This document shows, in pieces, positions 1 to 8,906 of a stretch of 64,000 bases of DNA. Made by a program: the position numbers and the translations under genes. Source of the DNA: Aminobacter aminovorans (GTDB lineage: Bacteria; Pseudomonadota; Alphaproteobacteria; Rhizobiales; Rhizobiaceae); the NCBI RefSeq assembly GCF_900445235.1, contig NZ_UFSM01000001.1, forward strand, positions 3,983,501 to 4,047,500, written 5' to 3'. The notes beneath the pieces are model-generated. The model was given only the letters and a program-made list of their open reading frames with translations, made no database searches and had not been told where the DNA came from. Position 1 is the stretch's first letter. Every line of letters starts with the position of its first letter.

Positions 1-171
1 GCCGGCCAGCTTGTTGTTGGCGGCCGAGCCGAACGTGTTGCCGTCTCGCCATGCTGCCCCGATCACCGTCGCCGTGTCGGGATCGAGCTCCGGCTCGTCC
101 ATCTCAGTGTAGTCGAGCGCGCGAAAGGTGCCCAGCACAGGACGCTCATCGGGATACTCAATCTGCGGCAT
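1..171 (-). CDS. Phage protein, N-terminal fragment (probable large internal virion protein)
   Basis: An open frame starts with ATG at 171 and runs off the left edge of the window after 57 codons (begins MPQIEYPDERPVLGTFRALD). A GGAG motif lies about 5 nt upstream of the ATG, inside the end of the preceding phage gene, so the two overlap by 14 nt, as many genes of this cassette do. It follows the lysozyme-containing internal virion protein. In T7-like gene order this is the slot for another internal virion or ejection protein, but too little is visible to name it. Reality as a gene is fairly sure; function is inference from position only. Confidence 0.6.
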   Translation of the reverse strand, partial: MPQIEYPDERPVLGTFRALDYTEMDEPELDPDTATVIGAAWRDGNTFGSAANNKLAG

Positions 172-2818
172 CGTCGCTCCACATGGCGTCGTTCATCGCA
201 TGGCCGAAGGTGACTGGCAGTTTCTCGGGATCGAAGGTTGGCTTTGCCGGAGTCTCAAGCGGTCGCTTTCGGATTGTTTCGGACTGGGATCGACCAAGCT
301 CGCGGGCAGCTTCGGCAGCGCGCGCCTTCATCCAGTCGGGACCGACCGTTTCCTCGAGCGCACGCGTGGCGGCAGCATCGCCGGCGCGTACAGCGTCACT
401 CGCCGCGTCCTGGCGCGCGCGCTCGGCCATGGAGAGCTTGCCGAGCTTGTCGCTGTATTGCTTGAACGTTGCGGCATCGACACCCCATGGCGGGCCGAAG
501 ACCTCGCTGAATTTGGTCTGGCCGCCGGAGGTGTATTGATAGAACAGGCGATAGCGCGGGGGGCGTTTTCCCTCGATGTCGGCGCGGGTCTTGTCGGACG
601 CCAGGATCGCGACGTTCTCGACCTTCCGGCCAAGCTTGGCGGCGTAGTCACTGGCGGTCTTCATGGCATCTTCGCGCAGATAGTCGAAACTGTCTCCGAT
701 CGCCGGATAGTGCAACTCGGGCGGCATCCGCATCAGATTCGGAGAGCCCGAAACGTTGCTGACGTTCCAACGGCGCTTGAGGTCGGTGAGCGCCGCGGCC
801 TTCGCCGCAGCGGCATCGCCGCCATATTCGTAGAATTTTTCTTCGGCAATCTCGCGATATTCGGTCAGCAGACCGTTGGGCTGCTGCGGGACGATGCCGG
901 CGCCGGGCGCCGAGAACAGCCAACCTTGGTCAAAGGAGCTCGTCACATCAGAGACGCTCAGATACTTGATGAACCTGGCCGCCTTGGTCTTCAGCACTTC
1001 GCGATTGGCCACCATCAACGGATCGGACGCGGCGAGAATGCGGGTCGCTGCCTCTTCACCGCCGAGGCCGAGATCAACGACCAGGTGGCGGAAGACGCCG
1101 AGCTTTTCGCGCGCCTGTGCGCCACCTTCGAAGGCGCCGAAGGAGACGGGTGCAAGAGGCTCGAGAGCGTCGGCCTTCGACATGGCCGCCGCGAAAGTCG
1201 CCGGATCGGTCGACGCCACACCCTTGCGAATTTCGGCCTGTACGCGTTTGGGGATGTAGCCGGTGCGCGCGACAAACTCCGATGTGATTGCCTTTTGCTT
1301 GACGGCATCTTCGGCTGCGGCAAAGAGCTTGTCATAGGTCTTGTCGGCAATCCTGGTCTGGTCACCGTCGAAGCTGTCGACGTCGACCTTGCCGCTGGCC
1401 AGGGCGCCGATCATCGCATTGACGCCGCCGCTTTCCTGCTGTGCGATGCGAAGGGTCTTCACGAGGTCGGCCTTGTCGCTGCTTTCGAGCGTCGTGTCGG
1501 CCAGGATCACGCTTTCCCGAACCGTGTCCGGCTCGCTGGCAATCAGCTCATTGTAGTTGTCCTTCGACGTCGCGCGCTGCTGCGTGACCTGCTGGCTGTG
1601 TTCCGTCTCGCCCCAAGACGCCAACTGGTCACGACGCTCATAGGGGATCTTGTCGAGGTCGGCGTCCTCCGCCTGCGGGTTCTCGCCTGCGATACGAAGC
1701 GCGTTGTCACGGCGCCCCGTCCAATTGTGTGCGCCGCGGGCATTGCTGGCCGACCATCCTGCTGGTCGCTCGTAACCGGTGAAGGCTGCGGCGGCTTCTT
1801 CTGCGCTTCTTGACCTCGCGAGATTTTCGCCTGCCGCGCGCTCGCTCGTGCGCAACTCGTGATCGATGAAATCGATCTGGGTATTGAAGTCGTGCCAGTC
1901 GGTGCCTTGCGATGCAGCGAACGCCTTGAGCGCCTGCGCGCGCTTTCCGTTCCACTGAGCAATGCCAATGCTGTCCGAGCCGTCGCTGCCGTCACCAGCG
2001 TTGCGGGCCTGTGTGTTGAGGCCGCTACCTGACTCCGCCTGCAGGTTGCCGACGATGCCGGCCGCCTGGTGCGCGGCCCAGCCTTTCGCGATAAGGCGCT
2101 GATAGGCTCGCCCGACACGGCCACCAACTGGAGCGCGCATCTGAGACAAGGCTGCAGCCGGATCTTGCTGGAACTTCCAGCGCCATTTGCTTTCGGTGGC
2201 GTCCGCTTCCCACTGCTGCCGGCGCGCCGCCTTCCATGGCTCCGGCATATTTGCCGAGTTGATCGCTTCCAGACCCTGACGCTTCAGATCCTCGAAGTTC
2301 GCCGCATTGTTCTTTATCTGGGTGCGGTAGCTGTCGAGGTTGGTGTTGGTGGTGCGGTCGTAATAGGCGCCCTTCGCCTGCCGCTCGTAGTCGTCGGCCT
2401 TCTCATAGAGCACGTTGCCGCGTGCCAGGATGTTGTTGAGATAGGTGGTCTGGGCGTCCTGGGTCAGGCCTTCGAAATTCGCCTTGGCGAAGTCGTTGGC
2501 GCGCTGCTGGTGGCCTTCCATGAACTGGCGGGTGAAGCCGATGCCGCTTTCCGAGCTTTCTTCGCGCGCCTTCAGGAAACGCTGTTCCTCATCGGCGAGA
2601 AACCGCGTCAGGCTGGTCGAGACAGCGTTGGAACGGTCGTTGGCGACGTCGACCTTCTCGCGCTCGGCAAGCTCGAGCAGGCTGTAGCTCGCCTGCACGA
2701 CGGCCTGGCCGGCGTCGGCAAGGGCAGCCCCCACCATCGGCGTCGGCCCGGCATTGGCGATGCGGCCCGAACGCGGATCGGCGTAAGCGACGTCGCGTGC
2801 TGTGGGAATGGTCACCAT
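158..2818 (-). CDS. Internal virion protein with phage lysozyme domain
   Basis: This 886-residue protein (start MVTIPTARDVAYADPRSG) has an N-terminal, Ala/Glu-rich helical region and then, at about residues 210-345, a segment typical of phage tail-lysozyme domains (GWAAHQAAGIVGNLQAESG, later SIGIAQWNGKR). That segment is expected to cleave peptidoglycan during DNA ejection. The remainder is long and helical, as in T7 gp16-type ejection proteins. The ATG at 2818 is preferred over longer in-frame starts because AGGTGA lies about 8 nt upstream. It follows the internal core gene by 7 nt and overlaps the next gene. Lysozyme assignment is fairly secure; the internal virion role is inferred from gene order. 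Confidence 0.8.
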   Translation of the reverse strand: MVTIPTARDVAYADPRSGRIANAGPTPMVGAALADAGQAVVQASYSLLELAEREKVDVANDRSNAVSTSLTRFLADEEQRFLKAREESSESGIGFTRQFMEGHQQRANDFAKANFEGLTQDAQTTYLNNILARGNVLYEKADDYERQAKGAYYDRTTNTNLDSYRTQIKNNAANFEDLKRQGLEAINSANMPEPWKAARRQQWEADATESKWRWKFQQDPAAALSQMRAPVGGRVGRAYQRLIAKGWAAHQAAGIVGNLQAESGSGLNTQARNAGDGSDGSDSIGIAQWNGKRAQALKAFAASQGTDWHDFNTQIDFIDHELRTSERAAGENLARSRSAEEAAAAFTGYERPAGWSASNARGAHNWTGRRDNALRIAGENPQAEDADLDKIPYERRDQLASWGETEHSQQVTQQRATSKDNYNELIASEPDTVRESVILADTTLESSDKADLVKTLRIAQQESGGVNAMIGALASGKVDVDSFDGDQTRIADKTYDKLFAAAEDAVKQKAITSEFVARTGYIPKRVQAEIRKGVASTDPATFAAAMSKADALEPLAPVSFGAFEGGAQAREKLGVFRHLVVDLGLGGEEAATRILAASDPLMVANREVLKTKAARFIKYLSVSDVTSSFDQGWLFSAPGAGIVPQQPNGLLTEYREIAEEKFYEYGGDAAAAKAAALTDLKRRWNVSNVSGSPNLMRMPPELHYPAIGDSFDYLREDAMKTASDYAAKLGRKVENVAILASDKTRADIEGKRPPRYRLFYQYTSGGQTKFSEVFGPPWGVDAATFKQYSDKLGKLSMAERARQDAASDAVRAGDAAATRALEETVGPDWMKARAAEAARELGRSQSETIRKRPLETPAKPTFDPEKLPVTFGHAMNDAMWSDDAAD

Positions 2819-2825
2819 GCGCTGT

Positions 2826-3359
2826 TCACCTGGGGGCGTTGTAGGGGAGAGAGACCGAGCTCCGGTCCTGCGTCTTCTTGTTGCTTTCGCCGAACCGGCT
2901 GAACAAAGACGACATGCCGGAGAACAGCGAACCGGCCGCCCGGATGCGAGCTGCGCGCATGGCGCTCTCGGCGTTGTAGCCGGCGACCTTGGCGGCGTCG
3001 TTGTAGCCACGCGCCTGCTGGTCGCCCTTGTAGATGTCGGTTTCGGCGGCGAGCCGCACCCGCTCCGACGTGTCGTCCATGATGTCGATGACAGAGGGAT
3101 CGGTCATGGTGCCGCCCGAGCCGGCAATGGCCGCCTGCTGCTGCGATAGCAGGTACCTGCCTTCGCGATAGCGGGCCATGGCGTCGCGCTGGCTTGCCGC
3201 CGTCGCCTCGTCGGCCTGCTGTGCCGCGACCTTCTGCTCATACTGGAAGCGGGCCTTCTGCTCGCGACCCTCTTGCATCGCCCCGGCCACCGACATGATC
3301 GTGCCGCCGATGCTGGCGATCGTGCCGATTGCTCCCAGGACCGGTGTCAGGAAACCCAT
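2826..3359 (-). CDS. Phage internal core protein (T7 gp14-like position)
   Basis: This 177-residue protein starts MGFLTPVLGAIGTIASIGGT. It has a hydrophobic Gly/Ala-rich N-terminus (about residues 5-30), then a long charged helical region rich in Gln, Ala and Arg. Size, the hydrophobic N-terminus and position directly before the lysozyme-containing protein match the small internal virion/core proteins of T7-like podoviruses. The start at 3359 gives the hydrophobic N-terminus immediately; longer in-frame versions add only frame-shadow residues. It overlaps the upstream GNAT-like gene by 13 nt. No catalytic motif is seen. Confidence 0.65.
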   Translation of the reverse strand: MGFLTPVLGAIGTIASIGGTIMSVAGAMQEGREQKARFQYEQKVAAQQADEATAASQRDAMARYREGRYLLSQQQAAIAGSGGTMTDPSVIDIMDDTSERVRLAAETDIYKGDQQARGYNDAAKVAGYNAESAMRAARIRAAGSLFSGMSSLFSRFGESNKKTQDRSSVSLPYNAPR

Positions 3360-3712
3360 TGCCACACCACCTTTCCGTCCAAGATTTCGTCTGTCGGCCT
3401 GAAGCCCAGTTTCAGCATCAGCGCTTCGGCGCGCGGGATCGAGGTGTCGCATGTCGCCTTGATCACGCGGGCGCCGCTTGCCTTCACTTCGGCCAGCACC
3501 TGGAGGATGTGGCGGAAGATGAATGGCCGGCGCGCTTCCACCGGGACCTCGAGAAAGGCCATCCACTCGCCCTCACCGGTTTCGATGACACAGCCGAAAC
3601 CGGCGAGCAGGCGACGCCGCCACAGCGCGCGGCCGACCCACCGGCTTGTTACCTGGACGCCGCCATAGAAGCGGGCGAAGTCGATGTCGTCGGCCGGCCG
3701 GATGTCAGCCAT
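3347..3712 (-). CDS. GNAT-like acetyltransferase-fold protein of the virion cassette
   Basis: A 121-residue protein (MADIRPADDIDFARFYGG). The C-terminal half looks like a degenerate GNAT fold: a hydrophobic strand, a helix with HILQVLAEVKASGARVIKAT, and the ending RAEALMLKLGFRPTDEI followed by the final strand, which resembles the usual GNAT C-terminus. Small GNAT-like ORFs occur at this place in several podoviral genomes, but the substrate is unknown. The ATG at 3712 overlaps the end of the tail tubular B gene (stop at 3705). A start at 3724 would add four residues. It could be structural rather than enzymatic. Confidence 0.6.
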   Translation of the reverse strand: MADIRPADDIDFARFYGGVQVTSRWVGRALWRRRLLAGFGCVIETGEGEWMAFLEVPVEARRPFIFRHILQVLAEVKASGARVIKATCDTSIPRAEALMLKLGFRPTDEILDGKVVWQWVS

Positions 3713-6377
3713 TGGTCTTGACATCCAGCACCAGCGAGCCGGCGGTGAACGGATAAGGAGAGCGATGTTCGAGGCAGAGGCGGCTGTCGGTGTCCCAGTC
3801 GCTGGAAACCGACATCATGTCGGCGTCGAAGCTTGTGAACAGCGTGTTTGCCACGATCGGCTTGTCGCCCTTGGTCACGGTCAGCCGGTGCAGGCTGTCG
3901 AAATCGTTACCGACACGCAGGCCGTCCAGCATCGTATCGACCAGATACATGCCGAGCTGCGACACACGTTTTTTCTTGAACAGTGCCGTGCCGTTGGCAG
4001 CCCCATATGCGAGCTTGGTCGACTGCCAGCGTCCGACATAGGGCAGGCCGATCACCACCGCCCTGCCGGCCGGCTGCGGCGGCAGCACCACCTGCCCTGC
4101 GCTGACAGGATAGAGGTTGTCCTGGTCATGCAGGGCCGCACCATCGAGCCAGACGGTGACGCCCTTGCCGTTGAGATGCGGCACGGCAAATGTCGTCTGC
4201 CCCACTGTCGTGACGAAGCGCCTGAAGCCGTCGGCCAGGCAGTTCACCTTGCCGCCGCGGCAATCCTTCAGGTCGGCCAGCCTTTCCAGGCGTTGCGTGC
4301 CGTTACGGAGGACGGCGAAATAGACATTGTCCTGGCCCTTGCCGCGGCAGGCGATGACCTGCCTGAACGCACCGTCGGTGACGACGCGCGACCAGGCGAC
4401 CACCTTCTCCGAGGGGCGATAGGTCAAGGCGCGGGCCTCGCCGTTTTCGAGGATGAACCAAACGACGGTGTCGGGCTGGCGCTGCACGGCCATGCTGACG
4501 ATGGGCGAGCCGCCGCAGACCTCCTCATGCATCGCCATCAGGTCCATGGCGCTGTAGTCCAGCGTGCCCTGCTCGGCGATCAGCGCAAAGACCCTGAGAC
4601 CGGTGCTCTGCACGAAGATGCCGTCCTTGTCGCATTTGACCGCGCGCAGGTCGTAGCTGCCTTGCGTCGAGCCATCGACGGGAAACCAGCTCGACGCCGT
4701 CAGCGGCTCGTCGAAACTCGACGATTTGATCGAGATCTCGGAATTGTCGGTGCCGGCGATGAGGCGCTGCAGGCCGAGCAGCCAGAGGATGCCCCTGTCG
4801 GTGCTGGCGCCGATCGACCGGTAGATCGGCGCGCTGTCGCCCTCGACATTGTCGTTGAAGCTGTGGAAGGCATCGGGCACCGAGCCGTGCACGAAGTCGC
4901 CCTTGCCCCAGTAGAGCCGGCCGCCGAACGCCTCGATGCCCCATGGCCAGCCGTCGAAGTCCGACCAGGTCGAAAAATCCCATTCGAAGGTCGGGCTCAG
5001 CGAATAGAAGCGGCTCAGCACCTCCATCGCGACCACCGTTGCGCTGACGTAGCCGGTCATGCGGGCAATGCCGACCTGGCTGCCGCCGGTGTAGACCAGC
5101 GAGGTGTCGATGGTGCCGCTGGTGAAGGTGACGGCGACGAAGCGGAAGAACTTGACGACGTTGTTGTCGGGGTCGCGGTAGTTGGTCGGGCCGGTGTTTG
5201 CCGTGTAGGTGCTGTGTGTGCTCCAGGCGCCGGGATTGCCGCTGCCGTCATCGGTCGCGACCTCGAGCCGGACCGAACCGGCCCAGGTACCGGAGACCTG
5301 CAAGCTGAAATCGCGCGCCGCATTGACGCCGGAAACACGGATCGACGCACCATTCGCCGGGGCGGCGGTGAAACTCTCCTGCACGGTCTGGCCGGATTGG
5401 AACAGCCGGAACAGGCGGCCGACCATGCTCGCTTCGAAAAGCGGCCGGCTGGCCGTCAGCGTGCCGTTGCCGGTGTAGACGGAAGGGGTCAGCGCCACCG
5501 TGCCGTCGGCTGACACAAAGGGGCCGTCATCGACCTTGTAGCGCTGGATACCCCAGCTGGTGTCGCCGCGGCGCTGGATTTCGCGCTGCTGGAACTGGCG
5601 CGACGCCAGATAAAGCACGTCGATGTTCTGCTTGTGCCTGGGTGCGGCAAGATCGGCCGTCGTCCATGGCGTCGAAATGACAAGCGTTCCCGGCGCGTCG
5701 ATCTGGCAGCGGGCGACCAGCGCCTGGCGCGCCTTGTCGGTGTAGATCTCGAGATGGATGTTGGCGCTGTTGGGCGTGAAGGCGATCGAATGGTCGCCAT
5801 CGTCGAGGATCGACAGCGGCAGGATGTCGCTTGCCCCTGATGACGAGCCGATATGCACCCAGACCGGCCCGCGAACGACCTCGACACGCAGGCCGTGTTC
5901 CTTGCCCAGGTCGCCGCCTGATACGGTGATCGTCTGGCGCGCCGCCGCCCTGCCCTGGGTGGTGCCGGTCAGCACCAGATTGCCGCCCGCGACAGTTGCC
6001 GAGGCGCCGACGGCGCTGGCATTGGTCCAGCCGGTGAAGGAATTGAAGTCGCCATTGACGATCGCGGTCGAGACGGCGACGCGCGAGACGAAGGCATTGT
6101 CCTTCAAAACCCGCATCTCGTTGTTCGACAGGATCGGCACCAGCATCGAGGCGTTCGAACCGGCGAAGGAATATTCGAGCAGCCGTACATCGCCGAGATT
6201 GATGTCGGCGATGTGCTCCAGGCCGGGCCGCAGCGTCATCGAGCCGACGACGCGCGGCAAGATGTTCGAGCTGAGTGCGGACGCGAACTGCATGCGCTCG
6301 AGGTCGAGGCGCGACAGCGCTTCCTCGCCGATCTCGCCGCCATTGACCGAATAGACCGGAGCTGAAACGCGCGGCAT
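3705..6377 (-). CDS. Tail tubular protein B-like (T7 gp12-like)
   Basis: An 890-residue protein starting MPRVSAPVYSVNGGEIGEEA. The opening, with the early NILPRVVGSMTLRPG motif and then LLEYSFAGSNASMLVPI, is characteristic of podoviral tail tube/nozzle proteins that begin with a 'sinnGGe' motif and a 'rpG' segment. The rest is beta-rich with many Gly, Asn and Thr, as in virion tail proteins. Its ATG overlaps the stop of the tail tubular A gene by 1 nt (TGATG), suggesting translational coupling. It should form the lower tail tube and nozzle. The family call is confident; the exact fold is not testable here. Confidence 0.8.
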   Translation of the reverse strand: MPRVSAPVYSVNGGEIGEEALSRLDLERMQFASALSSNILPRVVGSMTLRPGLEHIADINLGDVRLLEYSFAGSNASMLVPILSNNEMRVLKDNAFVSRVAVSTAIVNGDFNSFTGWTNASAVGASATVAGGNLVLTGTTQGRAAARQTITVSGGDLGKEHGLRVEVVRGPVWVHIGSSSGASDILPLSILDDGDHSIAFTPNSANIHLEIYTDKARQALVARCQIDAPGTLVISTPWTTADLAAPRHKQNIDVLYLASRQFQQREIQRRGDTSWGIQRYKVDDGPFVSADGTVALTPSVYTGNGTLTASRPLFEASMVGRLFRLFQSGQTVQESFTAAPANGASIRVSGVNAARDFSLQVSGTWAGSVRLEVATDDGSGNPGAWSTHSTYTANTGPTNYRDPDNNVVKFFRFVAVTFTSGTIDTSLVYTGGSQVGIARMTGYVSATVVAMEVLSRFYSLSPTFEWDFSTWSDFDGWPWGIEAFGGRLYWGKGDFVHGSVPDAFHSFNDNVEGDSAPIYRSIGASTDRGILWLLGLQRLIAGTDNSEISIKSSSFDEPLTASSWFPVDGSTQGSYDLRAVKCDKDGIFVQSTGLRVFALIAEQGTLDYSAMDLMAMHEEVCGGSPIVSMAVQRQPDTVVWFILENGEARALTYRPSEKVVAWSRVVTDGAFRQVIACRGKGQDNVYFAVLRNGTQRLERLADLKDCRGGKVNCLADGFRRFVTTVGQTTFAVPHLNGKGVTVWLDGAALHDQDNLYPVSAGQVVLPPQPAGRAVVIGLPYVGRWQSTKLAYGAANGTALFKKKRVSQLGMYLVDTMLDGLRVGNDFDSLHRLTVTKGDKPIVANTLFTSFDADMMSVSSDWDTDSRLCLEHRSPYPFTAGSLVLDVKTNG

Positions 6378-7042
6378 CAGACCTCGCCCTCGCCGAAGCT
6401 GATCTGGCCGCCGACAAGTGTCGCAGCACCGTCATGACGGCCGCCTGTACCGCTACCGCGGCGGGCGCGAAGCCAGGTGCCCGGCTGGATCAGCTTGTTG
6501 TTTTCGTTGCGGGCATCGATGTTCTTGGCCTGCACCAGGGCACGCTCCATGCGCTGGCGCAGCTTTTCTTCCAGCGTATCGCCCGACGTCAGCTTGCCGC
6601 AGGTGTCGAAGGCGAGCTTCAGCGCGACATAGCGCCAGAACATCGTCGGCCAGGTCACGACCTTGTCGTCTGCGGCGTTCGCATCGCTGATGAAGCGCAG
6701 ATAAAGCGCGGGCGTCTGGGCATGCAGCCGGCCGCCCTCGTCGACATAGTCATGGAAGGCCGCGAAATCGGGCCGGTCCGAGACAACAAGCGTGCGCAGC
6801 CAGTTCAGGGGATAGTCGAAGGCATGGGCCCAGCCCAGGGCCGGCGTCACGGCGCCATTGGCCGACAAGGCGGCGGAGGCCTTGGCAAAGTTCCAGTCGC
6901 CTGAATTGAAGGCTTCCTCGACCGCACCGTCCCAGGCGTTGGCGAAGACATAGGTGGCTTCGACGTCGTCGGTCAGGGCTGTGATCGTCGCCTTCTCCAG
7001 GTGAACCAGCGCCTGCTTCCAGATCTCAAGCTTTGTCGCCAT
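6377..7042 (-). CDS. Tail tubular protein A-like (T7 gp11-like) head-tail adaptor
   Basis: A 221-residue protein starting MATKLEIWKQALVHLEKATI. The motif ALVHLEKATITALTDD followed by a helical segment and FNSGDWNFAKASAALS is typical of podoviral gatekeeper/tail tubular A proteins, which join the portal to the tail tube. Length is close to the usual ~190-230 residues. It is the upstream, coupled partner of the tail tubular B gene and lies 7 nt after the preceding small gene. Confidence 0.8.
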   Translation of the reverse strand: MATKLEIWKQALVHLEKATITALTDDVEATYVFANAWDGAVEEAFNSGDWNFAKASAALSANGAVTPALGWAHAFDYPLNWLRTLVVSDRPDFAAFHDYVDEGGRLHAQTPALYLRFISDANAADDKVVTWPTMFWRYVALKLAFDTCGKLTSGDTLEEKLRQRMERALVQAKNIDARNENNKLIQPGTWLRARRGSGTGGRHDGAATLVGGQISFGEGEV

Positions 7043-7049
7043 GGCGGTG

Positions 7050-7484
7050 TCAGCCCTTCATCTGCTGGACATAGCGGTCGGCCGCCTTTTCGGCGGCGTC
7101 CCTGGTGTCGAACCCGGTCTGGATGACGTTGCCGCCATGCAGGAAACGCCATTTGTGGTGCGGGCCGCCGAAGCTGACCTGCGGCGGGCTGACATCGACG
7201 GATGTGGCCTTGGGCGCGCTTTCCTCGTCGAACAGCCTGATGACGCGGACAACCGACGTGGTCTTGGTGACGGCGAGCACGCGCAAAGTGCAATCGAGGC
7301 CGAAATCATCCGAAACGATGTCGATGGTCATGCCGCGCCTGAAGACACCGAGGTGGTTGGCGAAAAACTCGGGATGGGTGACGTCGGCGAGCGTGGTGTC
7401 GGATGGCACGGTCGCCGCATAACGACCGATTGCGTAGTCGGCCTGGGCGAAGCGATGCCCGGCAAGCTTGGTGACTTCAGTCAT
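7050..7484 (-). CDS. Hypothetical phage protein between capsid and tail genes
   Basis: A 144-residue protein starting MTEVTKLAGHRFAQADYAIG. I do not recognise the family. It has a beta-rich middle with LGVFRRGMTIDIVSDDFG and VSFGGPHHKWRFLHGG, and an acidic/basic C-terminal helix. The ATG at 7484 has AGGTG about 8 nt upstream, the same ribosome-binding pattern as the scaffold and lysozyme genes, so it is preferred over the in-frame GTG at 7493. It is the first gene after the terminator that follows the capsid genes. A head-completion or tail-accessory role is only inferred from position. Confidence 0.55.
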   Translation of the reverse strand: MTEVTKLAGHRFAQADYAIGRYAATVPSDTTLADVTHPEFFANHLGVFRRGMTIDIVSDDFGLDCTLRVLAVTKTTSVVRVIRLFDEESAPKATSVDVSPPQVSFGGPHHKWRFLHGGNVIQTGFDTRDAAEKAADRYVQQMKG

Positions 7485-7509
7485 TGTTTTCACCTGGGAT
7501 CAAAGGGAA

Positions 7510-7543
7510 ATGAAAGAGGAAAAGGGAGGCTCGAAAGCCTCCC
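7510..7543 (-). terminator. Rho-independent terminator after the capsid gene block
   Basis: The plus strand shows GGGAGGCT-CGAA-AGCCTCCC at 7524-7543, a perfect 8-bp stem with a 4-nt loop. Read on the minus strand the stem is followed by TTTTCCTCTTTC. It lies just after the stop of the 102-residue gene and before the next phage gene, so it can end or attenuate the capsid transcript, as terminators behind the capsid gene do in T7-like phages. Confidence 0.8.
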
Positions 7544-7557
7544 CCAGTCGCTTCGAG

Positions 7558-7866
7558 TTAATCGGTATCCGTCGCCGTGATGGCGAGGCCGTCGGTCAGG
7601 TCGATGCCGCGACCGTCGCTGCCGGTCTTCTCGTCGATCACCCAGCAATGGTGGATCGCCGTCACCGGGCCGGCCAGCGTGGTCGTGCGCGTGCGCACGA
7701 TGACGATGTCACCCTGGCGGGCGCCCCTGGCGTGGCCGTCGCTGACATAGTTGGAGGTGTTCACCGTCGCGATGGCGTCGACCGAATCCAGCAGCCACGT
7801 CTTCATGGAGCTGGCGCCGGAAAGACCATCGGTCAGGAGCTTGAAGCCGTTCGTTTCGTAAGCCAT
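7558..7866 (-). CDS. Hypothetical phage protein downstream of major capsid
   Basis: A 102-residue protein starting MAYETNGFKLLTDGLSGASS. I do not recognise it. It contains DGHARGARQGDIVIVRTRTTTLAGPVT, suggesting a small beta-barrel-like domain, and ends in an acidic tail. It sits 12 nt after the major capsid gene and directly before the terminator, so it is probably co-expressed with the capsid protein at high level. A decoration, head-fibre or head-completion role is possible but is only inferred from its place. Confidence 0.5.
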   Translation of the reverse strand: MAYETNGFKLLTDGLSGASSMKTWLLDSVDAIATVNTSNYVSDGHARGARQGDIVIVRTRTTTLAGPVTAIHHCWVIDEKTGSDGRGIDLTDGLAITATDTD

Positions 7867-7878
7867 TTCAAAGCCTCC

Positions 7879-8712
7879 TCAGGAGAACGCAGCGGTGTCG
7901 TCGGTGACGACTTTGATCACGCCGGCCTGCTGCAGGATGGTGCTGCCGTCGTAGATCGTGGCACGGTCGTAGGAGTAGTCGTCCTCGCCGTTGAAGCCGG
8001 CATCGACCTTCACGTCGCCGGCGATGGCGTGACCCACGGCCGGCTTGGCGAAGATGAAGTTGGACGCGGTCGCCGTGCCCATGCCCGGCAGGCCGGTATG
8101 CATGATGTGCTTGGCGCCGAGCCAGACCTTCGGCCGGTCGAGCGTCAGGCCGACGAGTGGCTTGGCGTCGATATAGTCGGCCGACTTGAACTCCTGGAAG
8201 GTGAGCAGGCGTGCCCAGGCCTTCGGCGTCCACAGGCAGGTGATCTCGTTGCCGGCCATGACGTCGAGCTCGAACAGGTCGGACAGGGCGTCGACGGTCT
8301 TGCCATAGGTCAGGGTCTGGGCCGCACCGCCGGCATAGGCGTTGGTGGCGGTCGACAGCGCCTCGATGATGGTCATGTCGATTTCGCGCGAGGCGGTCAG
8401 CGCACTGGCGTTCTGCATCGCTTCACGCAGGTTGGCAGGCGCCGTGAACACGTCGAAGCCGGGCCGGGTTTCCTTGGTGTGCTTTTCTTCCAGCGTGATC
8501 ACAGGCTGGCTGTCGGTGCGGTTGCGCGACGGAATGAGCCCGTTCGTGCCGCGCCTGGTCATGCGACCCGCTGCGCCCTGGAGCGCGAACGAGGCCGTCA
8601 GGCCGCTGATCATGAGTTCCTTGGTGACGCAGTCCTTGAGGTAGGTTTCGCCGCGCTGAAAGGCGACGACCCACTCATCCCGGTACTGGGTTTTCGTGAT
8701 GGCGTAAGGCAT
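7879..8712 (-). CDS. Major capsid protein (podovirus-type)
   Basis: A 277-residue protein starting MPYAITKTQYRDEWVVAFQR. The pattern matches major capsid proteins: an early region with RDEWVVAFQRGETYLKD, a mid-protein segment about assigned residues in mixed alpha/beta character (LSDLFELDVMAGNEITCLWTPKAWARLLTFQ), and a C-terminal part ending in beta strands. Position between a scaffold-like gene and the terminator supports it. GGA about 12 nt before the ATG serves as a weak ribosome-binding site. I identify it by context plus overall character; family membership needs a profile search. Confidence 0.75.
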   Translation of the reverse strand: MPYAITKTQYRDEWVVAFQRGETYLKDCVTKELMISGLTASFALQGAAGRMTRRGTNGLIPSRNRTDSQPVITLEEKHTKETRPGFDVFTAPANLREAMQNASALTASREIDMTIIEALSTATNAYAGGAAQTLTYGKTVDALSDLFELDVMAGNEITCLWTPKAWARLLTFQEFKSADYIDAKPLVGLTLDRPKVWLGAKHIMHTGLPGMGTATASNFIFAKPAVGHAIAGDVKVDAGFNGEDDYSYDRATIYDGSTILQQAGVIKVVTDDTAAFS

Positions 8713-8906
8713 CTCGAATGTCCTTTATTGATGATTGGAGGGGTTCTTCCAGCCGTGATCGGGGTGCAGCAGGCAGGGCTTTCGCGGGATGCCGTGCCAG
8801 GCACGGGGCCGCTACTCACCCCGTCGCGGGGCGTCACATCAGCTTGTATTTTGGAGAGGTCTGCGGGGCCGTTGCCGGGGTGCCGCGATAGGTTGTTACG
8901 CCCGGA

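Noticed and set aside
128..1813. Long plus-strand open frame opposite the lysozyme-containing phage gene
   Set aside because: Antisense shadow of a GC-rich gene; no recognisable domain, poor ribosome-binding site, and it runs against a fully directional phage cassette.
3684..5513. 609-codon plus-strand frame opposite the tail tubular B gene
   Set aside because: Composition (Asp/Arg/Ala/Val/His-rich) is typical of an antisense frame; the minus-strand gene has clear family features.
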